A model generated the notes under the pieces. The model made no database searches. It saw nothing but the letters and a program-made list of their open reading frames with translations, and had not been told where the DNA came from. DNA of 64,000 bases, taken from Sulfitobacter sp. F26169L. GTDB taxonomy: Bacteria > Pseudomonadota > Alphaproteobacteria > Rhodobacterales > Rhodobacteraceae. Location of the stretch: NCBI RefSeq assembly GCF_026410285.1, contig NZ_JAPMLP010000005.1:62001-126000 (forward strand). The letters are read 5' to 3'. A program made the translations under genes and the position numbers. Positions 44,840 through 51,808 of the stretch are shown piece after piece. Numbering within the stretch: the first letter of the stretch is position 1; every line of letters starts with the position of its first letter.

Positions 44840-46371
44840 TCAATATCCTCCTGAATACTGTCCAACGTCAGCTTTGCCGCCGGTGCTGCGCGCAAATCAT
44901 CAACATTCAGCGCATAGGACGGCGTTGCAAGGCGATTGCGCACCACCCAGATCAGCCTGTCCTGCGCGCGGGTGATAGCAACATAGGCCAGACGTTTCCA
45001 CAAGGGCTGCCCTGCCTCCATCCGCCCCATCCGCGCAGCGGCGTAGAGATCGGGTGCAAATACCTGAACGGTGTTCCACTGACTGCCCTGCGCCTTGTGG
45101 ATTGTCACAGCAGCGCCGTGCAGAAACGTTGCTCCCATGCGCGCTGCGAAGGGAATAAACGGCTCTTCCTCGTCCGGTTTTTCGATTTTCACGATGCTCG
45201 CTGCGCTGACTTGCGGATCTTCTGCACCCATCACATGTAACCGCGAAAACCCCGGCTTGCGGCCTGCCCCGAGATAGATCACTTGCGCCCCTTTGATCAG
45301 GCCGCGTGCCTCCAGGTCCAGCCGCTTTTTGCGGTGCTTCAACGGCAGTTCGATCCCGTCACAAATCAGGGGCTCCCCCTCGATCAACGCATCCTCGGGC
45401 GCGCCGTGGACGCGGCGAAAGGCGTTGATAAGACGAATGCGCGTGGCGTTGCGCCAGACCAGAACCGGAGAACGCGCCATCAGGTCCACTTCTACCCGCT
45501 GGCCCCATACCACACGTTCATCACGTCTGGACGCATCCTCGACCATCCGCTCGAACTGTTCGAACCCGATGTCGGGGTCGGCAAGCGCATGGGCCAGATC
45601 GAGAATAGGGTTGTCTGCTTCCTGCCTGAAAATTCGGTTCAGATTCAGAACCTGTTTTTCCGGCAATTTTTCAAAAACCATGGTCCCCGATTGCCCCACC
45701 GGGGCCAGCTGTGCCGGATCACCGAACAGCAGGAGGGTAGGGAAAATCTCTTTGAGGTCGTCAAACTGCTTGTCATCCAGCATTGAGGATTCATCAACAA
45801 AGCCGATGTCCAGCGGTTCTTCCCGCCGCTTCCAGCCGGTGATGAAATCACTGCCACGCAGACCCGCAGCTGCCAGCGCGCCCGGAATGGATTTATTATT
45901 TTCGTAAAAGGCTGCTGCCCGATCCAGTGCGAGCTCTGTAATACCCTCGATTTCGGGCCGCTCGCCACTGCCGGCAAGCCATTCTGCGATCCGCTCGTAT
46001 TCAGGATCATAAACCGGCGTGTACAGGATGCGGTGGATAGTCGTCGCTGGCACACCGCGCAAGCGCAACACGCTGGCAGCTTTGTTGGTCGGCGCAAGAA
46101 TCGCAAGTGTACGCTTATCCTTGCGCTTTTTACTTTCATAATCGCCCGACACAATCTCGACACCGGCCTGTTCAAGCGCGCGGTAGAGTTCGGCCAGCAA
46201 CAGCGTTTTACCAGAACCCGCCTTGCCCGTCACGGCCATCACCTGTGGCTTGCCCCCTTTCGGTGGCTTCAGCAGGGCATCATCCAGACTAATCCCCGCC
46301 GCTTGCAGCATTGCTGAAACGGCATCATGGGCGGCGGCCTGATCATCGGAGTAGGTGAGTTCTGTGGTCAT
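44836..46371 (-). CDS. RecD-like/UvrD_C_2 SF1 DNA helicase
   Basis: 511 residues: Walker A VTGKAGSGKTLLLAEL at about 49-58, LAPTNKAA (motif Ia), DIGFVDESSMLDDKQ (motif II, DES), LLFGDPAQLAPVG (motif III), and the C-terminal VTIHKAQGSQW plus YVAITRAQDRLIWV of UvrD_C_2. This is the RecD2-like single-subunit helicase group, 5'-3' in the characterised members. Promoter elements are not obvious. It is translationally coupled to the SDR gene. Confidence 0.87.
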   Translation of the reverse strand: MTTELTYSDDQAAAHDAVSAMLQAAGISLDDALLKPPKGGKPQVMAVTGKAGSGKTLLLAELYRALEQAGVEIVSGDYESKKRKDKRTLAILAPTNKAASVLRLRGVPATTIHRILYTPVYDPEYERIAEWLAGSGERPEIEGITELALDRAAAFYENNKSIPGALAAAGLRGSDFITGWKRREEPLDIGFVDESSMLDDKQFDDLKEIFPTLLLFGDPAQLAPVGQSGTMVFEKLPEKQVLNLNRIFRQEADNPILDLAHALADPDIGFEQFERMVEDASRRDERVVWGQRVEVDLMARSPVLVWRNATRIRLINAFRRVHGAPEDALIEGEPLICDGIELPLKHRKKRLDLEARGLIKGAQVIYLGAGRKPGFSRLHVMGAEDPQVSAASIVKIEKPDEEEPFIPFAARMGATFLHGAAVTIHKAQGSQWNTVQVFAPDLYAAARMGRMEAGQPLWKRLAYVAITRAQDRLIWVVRNRLATPSYALNVDDLRAAPAAKLTLDSIQEDIE

Positions 46372-46413
46372 GGGCAGACACTATGCCCATGACCGCACGG
46401 GGACCAGTACCGT

Positions 46414-47049
46414 TCAGGCAGTTGCGGCAAATTCCATTGCCAGTTTCAGGCCAAATGCGCGTTCAAACCATGCTTTGCTGATTTCAGGCGATATTCCTGC
46501 GCGCTGCGCGACCCGCAGTTGTGCTTCTTTCTGGAATTCCCAAAGCCCCACACTGATCTGTTCGCGACCTTCGCCGATACTGCCCAGTACCTCGGGCGAC
46601 GATCCGACTCGGCTGTAAATCCGCACCATACGGGCATCAAAGACGCCGACGAAGTGGCGAACGTCGAATCCGTTCATCAATTCTCCTCCGCCGAGCATCA
46701 GCGCGGCAGCAACGTTTGCCCCCTGTCCCGGTGCCATGCAAAATCGCGTGCACTCCCAAATGTTGGGGCTGCGGATCGGCGAGGATGTCAGGTGACTGAA
46801 ATGATCGTTAACCATGACCGGTCCCGTTGTGGGCAAAAAGCGGGTCGATCCGCCATGCCCGCCTTCGGCAGTTTCCCAAATCACATAGAGCGGATTAAGA
46901 TCGTCATATTCATCCCGTTCATGGCCGCGTGCATCGACGGATACATCCCAACCAAGGCGCGTACGAAACTGGTCAGCCCGGTGCGTGAACATTTCGTTCG
47001 CCAAGCGCGGGTAATTTCCAAGTTGATCAGCGTAGATATAGCGTAGCAT
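46414..47049 (-). CDS. luxI: Acyl-homoserine-lactone synthase, LuxI family
   Basis: 211 residues from the ATG at 47049 (GGGGA upstream). R24, F28 and W34 of the LuxI core are at their exact places (HRADQFRTRLGWDV), with Asp residues in ERDEYDD and R70 in STRF. It makes acyl-homoserine lactones from acyl-ACP and S-adenosylmethionine. luxR lies 107 bases upstream on the same strand, and a pair of GTTAAC sites and an inverted repeat fall in that gap. Confidence 0.92.
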   Translation of the reverse strand: MLRYIYADQLGNYPRLANEMFTHRADQFRTRLGWDVSVDARGHERDEYDDLNPLYVIWETAEGGHGGSTRFLPTTGPVMVNDHFSHLTSSPIRSPNIWECTRFCMAPGQGANVAAALMLGGGELMNGFDVRHFVGVFDARMVRIYSRVGSSPEVLGSIGEGREQISVGLWEFQKEAQLRVAQRAGISPEISKAWFERAFGLKLAMEFAATA

Positions 47050-47084
47050 ATTTTGTTCCCCAGAAGCATTTGATGTGTACAAAG

Positions 47085-47105
47085 GTTAACGGAGAATTAG
47101 TTAAC
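47085..47105 (-). promoter_or_regulatory. Pair of GTTAAC half-sites upstream of luxI
   Basis: Two GTTAAC palindromes (47085-47090 and 47100-47105), 15 bases centre to centre, 36 bases upstream of luxI. The spacing is not the standard CtrA N7, although TTAA-N7-TTAG can be read. Same half-site as the stronger box at 48056. Confidence 0.4.
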
Positions 47106-47134
47106 GAAGGCTGAATCAACCAGTGATTTATGTA

Positions 47135-47157
47135 ACCGACAGCGCTTTGCTGCCGGT
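47135..47157 (-). terminator. Inverted repeat between luxR and luxI
   Basis: ACCGACAGC/GCTGCCGGT, nine-base arms with one mismatch and a 5-base loop, touching the luxR stop codon. Either a terminator-like hairpin for luxR (no T-run) or a lux-box-type operator for luxI. Confidence 0.4.
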
Positions 47158-47879
47158 CAGATCACAATCAATCCACGGCTCATCGCGCGGGCCACAGCGT
47201 GGGTTGTGTTTAACGCGCCCAGCTTGAAACGTGCGCTTTCGATATAAACGCGCAGTGTGTGTTCAGAGATCGAAAGGGAGTTCGCAACCTGCGCGCGGCT
47301 GTATCCTATTGCCAGCAAGGTCATTGCGTCCACTTCACGCGGGGAAAGTGATTGCGACTGTTCCGGCTGGCGCTCAGGTTCGAACTCCAGCGCTTTTTCG
47401 TTGAAATAATGGGCAATAAGAATGAGGTCGCGGCGGTTTTCTTCGCTGAACCGTTCCCATGTGTCATCATCGCAGCTGGTGTTGACAGTGAACATCGCAA
47501 ATTGGCCGTTCGGTCCGCGGATGGGTATGGAAATACCCTGATTCCCGACACCGTACTCTGCCGAAACTCTTAGAAATTCGCGTGCGGCCTTACTTGACCA
47601 ATCAAGCCGCTTCCAATCAACCGGATGAAACCGCCGGTAACATCCCTGAACAACCGGATCGATTCGCAGATAGTTTTCAGCAACGTATTTGTTTTGCCAT
47701 TCTTCGGAATAGGTTCCACACCCGTATTGATCCCCACGGGAATCGACCCAGTGATAAACCAGATGATCAACGTCGTAATAGTCTCTCAGCGCCTCAGAGA
47801 CGCTTTGCATGCCGTCAAGCGAGTCCGCCTGCTCCAGCTCGGAGAGGATGCGCTCCAGTGTTGTTTCTGTCTCCAACAT
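47157..47879 (-). CDS. luxR: LuxR family autoinducer-binding regulator
   Basis: 240 residues from the ATG at 47879; an ATG eight codons upstream (47903) is the alternative, with an AAGGA too close. N-terminal autoinducer domain (DHLVYHWVDSRGDQYGC, YLRIDPVVQGCYRRF, PVDWKRLDWSSKAAREF, GNQGISIPIRGPNGQFAMF) and C-terminal HTH (LSPREVDAMTLLAIGYSRAQVANSL, SISEHTLRVYIESARFKL). Cognate regulator of the luxI product. It overlaps the small upstream ORF, so translation may be coupled. Confidence 0.9.
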   Translation of the reverse strand: MLETETTLERILSELEQADSLDGMQSVSEALRDYYDVDHLVYHWVDSRGDQYGCGTYSEEWQNKYVAENYLRIDPVVQGCYRRFHPVDWKRLDWSSKAAREFLRVSAEYGVGNQGISIPIRGPNGQFAMFTVNTSCDDDTWERFSEENRRDLILIAHYFNEKALEFEPERQPEQSQSLSPREVDAMTLLAIGYSRAQVANSLSISEHTLRVYIESARFKLGALNTTHAVARAMSRGLIVI

Positions 47880-48033
47880 GTCCGCGTTTCGCAGACCTCT
47901 CATTCCTTGCGGCGAATTCGGCCATCGCTATTAAAGCAGTATCGTCGAGCTGTTCCGCCAATATCGGTAAATCGTTCGCTTCGGCAAAACTACGCAAATC
48001 GGCAAGAACGTCAATAATCCAGTCACTTTGCAC
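47815..48033 (-). CDS. Small conserved ORF upstream of luxR
   Basis: 72 residues from a GTG at 48033 preceded by AGGAG at a good distance. The first half (VQSDWIIDVLADLRSFAEAN, then LPILAEQLDDTALIAMAEF) is helical and acidic, and I recall similar short proteins beside luxR genes in Roseobacter relatives. The last third overlaps luxR in another frame. Function unknown; it could be a small modulator of the quorum-sensing switch. A CtrA-type box lies 23 bases upstream. Confidence 0.6.
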   Translation of the reverse strand: MQSDWIIDVLADLRSFAEANDLPILAEQLDDTALIAMAEFAARNERSAKRGHVGDRNNTGAHPLRAGAGGLA

Positions 48034-48055
48034 TTCAGAGTCTCCTCCCCAAATA

Positions 48056-48072
48056 GTTAACAAATAGTTAAC
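48056..48072 (-). promoter_or_regulatory. Perfect CtrA box (TTAA-N7-TTAAC) in front of the luxR transcript
   Basis: Two GTTAAC palindromes 11 bases apart give TTAA-CAAATAG-TTAAC on the plus strand and TTAA-CTATTTG-TTAAC on the minus strand, so the match holds in both directions. The box lies inside an 11-bp tandem repeat (AAATAGTTAAC twice). On the minus strand TGTTATAGT, an extended -10-like element, lies just upstream of the box, so CtrA bound here may overlap the start site. Confidence 0.65.
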
Positions 48073-48185
48073 ACAACTATAACACGAGTTATTTCCCTCC
48101 AAATATTCACGTATTTCCACTCCCCAGAAATAGCGAGGGAGTCTGTTCCAACTTATTGATCGCATTGAATTGGTTTCAAAAGCGT

Positions 48186-48224
48186 AAACGCCCCGCGAGT
48201 CGCTGAACGATTCGCGGGGCGTTT
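48186..48224 (-). terminator. Rho-independent terminator of ccr
   Basis: AAACGCCCCGCGA paired with TCGCGGGGCGTTT, 13 perfect base pairs, 13-base loop, located 28 bases after the ccr stop; on the minus strand it runs into TTTACGCTTTTG. Confidence 0.8.
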
Positions 48225-48251
48225 GTGGTCTTGGCTGAAGGTAACTGGCGC

Positions 48252-49532
48252 TTACTTTCCTGCGTCCAATGCGTCTTCCAATGTGCGCAACCCTGTCTTG
48301 GGCGCTTGAACCAGCACCGACATATTGCCCGGCTTATGTTCGTTACGCAGCATTTTCATGTGCGCTTCGGGCAGGTCGTTCCATGCAAAAACTTCCGACA
48401 TGCACGGGTCCAGACGGCGCTCCATCATCAGTTTATTCGCTGCCGAAGCCTGCTTGAGATGGGCAAAGTGCGAGCCCTGCAAGCGTTTCTGGTGCATCCA
48501 CATATAGCGTACATCAAACGTCAGGTTGAAACCGCTGGTGCCGGCACAGATCACGACCATACCGCCCTTTTTCACCACAAAGGTGGAGACGGGGAAAGTT
48601 GCCTCGCCGGGGTGTTCGAACACCATGTCGACGTTGACACCCTTGCCGGTGATGTCCCAGATCGCCTTACCGAATTTGCGGGTTTCTTTAAACCAATCCG
48701 CGTATTCGTCACTGCCCACTTTCGGCAACTGGCCCCAGCAGTTGAAGTCCTTGCGGTTCAGAACGCCCTTGGCGCCCAGATCCAGCACAAACTGGCGTTT
48801 GCTTTCATCCGAAATAACACCAATCGCGTTGGCCCCTGCCGTATTGATCAACTGGATCGCGTATGATCCAAGACCACCGGACGCCCCCCAGACCAGTACG
48901 TTCTGGCCAGGCTTCAGATCGTGCGGCTCGTGGCCGAACAGCATCCGGTAGGCGGTTGCCAGCGTCAGCGTGTAGCAAGCGCTTTCTTCCCATGTCAGGT
49001 GCTTGGGGCGCGGCATCAACTGCTGGCTTTGTACACGCGTGAACTGTGCAAACGAACCGTCGGGCGTTTCATAGCCCCAGATGCGCTGTGTCGGGGAATA
49101 CATCGGATCGCCGCCGTTGCACTCTTCGTCGTCGCCGTCATCCTGATTGCAGTGAATCACAACCTCGTCGCCGACCTTCCAGCGTTTTACCTTGTCGCCC
49201 ACGGCCCAGACGATGCCCGAAGCATCGGAGCCTGCAATGTGGTAGGGCTGCTTGTGGCCGTCAAACGGGCTGATCGGTTCGCCGAGCGAGGCCCAGACGC
49301 CGTTATAGTTCACACCAGCGGCCATCACCAGAACCAGCACATCCTGACTGTCCAGTTCGGGTACATCTACAACTTCTTCCACCATCGCGGTGTTCGGCTT
49401 GCCGTGACGTTCGCGGCGGATCGCCCATGAATACATCTGCTTGGGCACATAGCCCATCGGGGGGATTTCACCCATTTCATAGAGGTCTTTCTCCGGGGCC
49501 TCATATTGTGCGATCGTTGTGTCCAGTGCCAT
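48252..49532 (-). CDS. ccr: Crotonyl-CoA carboxylase/reductase
   Basis: 426 residues from the ATG at 49532 with GGAGA upstream. Medium-chain reductase fold: GSDASGIVWAVGDKVKRWKVG, NVLVWGASGGLGSYAIQL (NADPH site), and the Ccr-specific HCNQDDGDDEECNGGDPM insert and MVFEHPGEATFPVS. Ccr reductively carboxylates crotonyl-CoA to (2S)-ethylmalonyl-CoA, the signature step of the ethylmalonyl-CoA pathway. The partner mutase gene (ecm) is 2.3 kb away. Confidence 0.95.
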   Translation of the reverse strand: MALDTTIAQYEAPEKDLYEMGEIPPMGYVPKQMYSWAIRRERHGKPNTAMVEEVVDVPELDSQDVLVLVMAAGVNYNGVWASLGEPISPFDGHKQPYHIAGSDASGIVWAVGDKVKRWKVGDEVVIHCNQDDGDDEECNGGDPMYSPTQRIWGYETPDGSFAQFTRVQSQQLMPRPKHLTWEESACYTLTLATAYRMLFGHEPHDLKPGQNVLVWGASGGLGSYAIQLINTAGANAIGVISDESKRQFVLDLGAKGVLNRKDFNCWGQLPKVGSDEYADWFKETRKFGKAIWDITGKGVNVDMVFEHPGEATFPVSTFVVKKGGMVVICAGTSGFNLTFDVRYMWMHQKRLQGSHFAHLKQASAANKLMMERRLDPCMSEVFAWNDLPEAHMKMLRNEHKPGNMSVLVQAPKTGLRTLEDALDAGK

Positions 49533-49644
49533 GTCGCTCTCCTGCGGGGTTGATATGTGCCGCAGTGCAGAATCGCGGCGTTCTAAAGAGTGATTAAGTC
49601 GCGCTGCGAAATATTGCAACCTCTAGGGGGTCAAATTTGTAACT

Positions 49645-51054
49645 TTATGACCCAGCAGTTGCAGAAATTTCCTTTGCAGACGCAGCATTCGATGAAATAT
49701 CCGACTTTGACAGATAATGCGCAATGGAGTTGGCGTAAAATCTGACAGCAATTTCCTGCCCCGCGTTTACGCTCCAGTCCCCGTCATGTTGGGTAATCAA
49801 CCCGTGCTGCTGCATATGGCGACAGGCGCGCGCCACTTCGCCCGACAATTCTGCTTCGTTCACGGCAATGCTGTTTTGCGGCACCTGCTTCAGCAGTTGC
49901 GCCACCTGCGCTTCGAGCTCCATCACGCCGAGCGGTCCGTTGTTTTGTAAAGCAGTTGCGACCAAGGGGACGCCCAACACGGGCATAACGGCCTCTATCC
50001 GGCTCATCAATTCAATGGATAGATCGTTTATGCTGTCGACCGGTTCCAATCCACGCAGGCTGATCGGATCGCCAAAAGCCACGGCGGCGGTGCCAAATCG
50101 CGTATCGTGGCCACGCAAACGCTGCCAGAATTTGCGGAAGACAAACGCCACCACCACAGACACCCGCGCACCAAACCGGCGATCACCGCGCGCATGGGCT
50201 GCCATCAGCACACGGTCTTCCAGAACGCGGTCGTAATTGATTGCCACTGGAACAAACACGATATCGCGCGGCCCGTCTGGGTCAAACCCGTCAACCAGAT
50301 AACTCAGCAACCCCACTTTCGGCGGCTGCAACCGGCCTGTCAGGCTCAGCCCGCCCTCGGGGTAAAACGCCTGTGTGTCACCGCCCAGCGTTGCCATCTG
50401 CACATAACGCGACAGTACCTTTCGATACAATCCACCGCGGGACCGGCGCCGGATGAAATACGCTCCCCACAAACGTATCAGCGATGACAGCGGCCACACC
50501 CGCGCCCACTCACCCACTGCATAGCTGAGGGTAGATGTTTTCGACGCCAGATAGGTTACCAGCACATAGTCCATATTGCTGCGGTGGTTCATCACAAACA
50601 CTGCTGTGGCATCTTCGGGTATTGCACCGAACACCACATCGTTTTGCGGCGCGGTGCGGACACGGTAAATGGATTCTGCCAACACCTTGGCCACCCGCAT
50701 GGCAAAGCTGAAATAGGCAAATGCCGAAAAGCTGGGCACGATTTCGCGCGCATATTCCTGCGCCTTCTGGAATGCCACATTTTCGGGAACGTTATTCTTT
50801 ACCGCGTATTCGGCAATCTCGCGCGACACTTCGGGGTCATAAATCAACCGCTGGATCATGTCATAGCGGCGCGCGAGCTTGAAAGGCTGAATCGGCCGCT
50901 TAAGCCGCGTGTTCAGTCGCGCCACAGCTTTTTCGAAACGACGGCGGAAAAACCAGCGCACAGAAGGCAGCAAAAGATGGCTCAGCGCTGTTACTGCCGC
51001 AAACAGCAGGATCAGGACAAATAGCCAGAGAGGAAGCTGCACGGTCTGCGTCAT
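49645..51054 (-). CDS. PlsB-like glycerol-3-phosphate acyltransferase
   Basis: 469 residues from the ATG at 51054 (AGGG upstream). One N-terminal helix (LPLWLFVLILLFAAVTAL), then acyltransferase blocks: NHRSNMDYVLV (HX4D), GAYFIRRRSRGG, FYPEGGLSLTGRLQPPK and VFVPVAINYDRVLED. These are the PlsB motifs rather than those of PlsC. It should acylate glycerol phosphate or lysophosphatidate. Lies between ccr and the broken GNAT gene. Confidence 0.85.
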   Translation of the reverse strand: MTQTVQLPLWLFVLILLFAAVTALSHLLLPSVRWFFRRRFEKAVARLNTRLKRPIQPFKLARRYDMIQRLIYDPEVSREIAEYAVKNNVPENVAFQKAQEYAREIVPSFSAFAYFSFAMRVAKVLAESIYRVRTAPQNDVVFGAIPEDATAVFVMNHRSNMDYVLVTYLASKTSTLSYAVGEWARVWPLSSLIRLWGAYFIRRRSRGGLYRKVLSRYVQMATLGGDTQAFYPEGGLSLTGRLQPPKVGLLSYLVDGFDPDGPRDIVFVPVAINYDRVLEDRVLMAAHARGDRRFGARVSVVVAFVFRKFWQRLRGHDTRFGTAAVAFGDPISLRGLEPVDSINDLSIELMSRIEAVMPVLGVPLVATALQNNGPLGVMELEAQVAQLLKQVPQNSIAVNEAELSGEVARACRHMQQHGLITQHDGDWSVNAGQEIAVRFYANSIAHYLSKSDISSNAASAKEISATAGS

Positions 51055-51119
51055 GGCGCATACCCTTGCAGTGCTGGGCCCTAAGGACAATATCTAACTC
51101 ATCCAACCAGAGGCGCAAA

Positions 51120-51708
51120 ATGCCAGAATTCACCATTTCATCCGGTTTTTCCGATTCAGAATGCGCTAAGGTTGCATACCTGTACTGGCAGGCGTTTTCG
51201 GCAAAGCTGGGGCGCCTGCTGGGGCCGGATAAACGCGCGCTGGCGTTCTTTGGTCAGATCATCGATCCGGCCTATGCCTTGATAGCGCGGGATCTTGATC
51301 AAAACGTGATAGGCGTTGCGGGTTACAAGACCGCAAAGGGCGCGCTGACAGCGGGTGGCCTGAAAGATATCGCGCAGCACTACGGCTGATTTGGCGCGTT
51401 GTGGAAAGGTCCGTTGCTGGCGCTGCTGGAGCGTGACCTGACGGAAGATACACTGCTGATGGATGGCATATGTGTCGACGCAAGCGCGCGCGGCCTCGGT
51501 GTTGGCACCGCCCTTTATAAATGCGATCAAGACAGAGGCGGGGGCAAAAGGGCTGTCAAAGGTCCGCCTCGATGTAATTGACAGCAATCCGCGCGCGCAG
51601 GCGTTGTATCGTCGTGAGGGGTTTGTTGCCGGATCACCACAGCATCTGGGACCTATGCGGCTGCTTTTCAGGTTTAATAGTGCCACGCCGATGACATGGG
51701 CAGCATAA
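51120..51708 (+). pseudogene. Broken GNAT acetyltransferase gene
   Basis: The ATG at 51120 opens MPEFTISSGFSDSECAKVAY. At 51387-51389 a TGA interrupts KDIAQHYG, and the same frame continues FGALWKGPLLALLERDLTE, then DTLLMDGICVDASARGLGVGTAL (motif A). There the frame shifts: removing one T from CTTTAT (about 51512) joins it to INAIKTEAGAKGLSKVRLDV and RAQALYRREGFVAGSPQHLG. So one nonsense change, probably TGG to TGA, plus one 1-base insertion. The gene looks dead. Confidence 0.8.
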
Positions 51709-51732
51709 TGCGGGATGCCGCAACGCAGCGAA

Positions 51733-51760
51733 TTGACACTTACGGAAAGTTTCTTATATC
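51733..51760 (+). promoter_or_regulatory. Sigma-70-type promoter of ecm
   Basis: TTGACA (51733-51738), 16-base spacer, TATATC (51755-51760). The ecm ATG is 49 bases downstream of the -10. Confidence 0.6.
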
Positions 51761-51808
51761 TAGCCTCTAACGCAAGAATATTGCCAAACCGATTCAGAGA
51801 GGCCCGCC

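Noticed and set aside
47815-48165. Long version (116 codons) of the small ORF before luxR
   Set aside because: The extension upstream of the GTG at 48033 crosses the CtrA box and promoter region and lacks a ribosome site.
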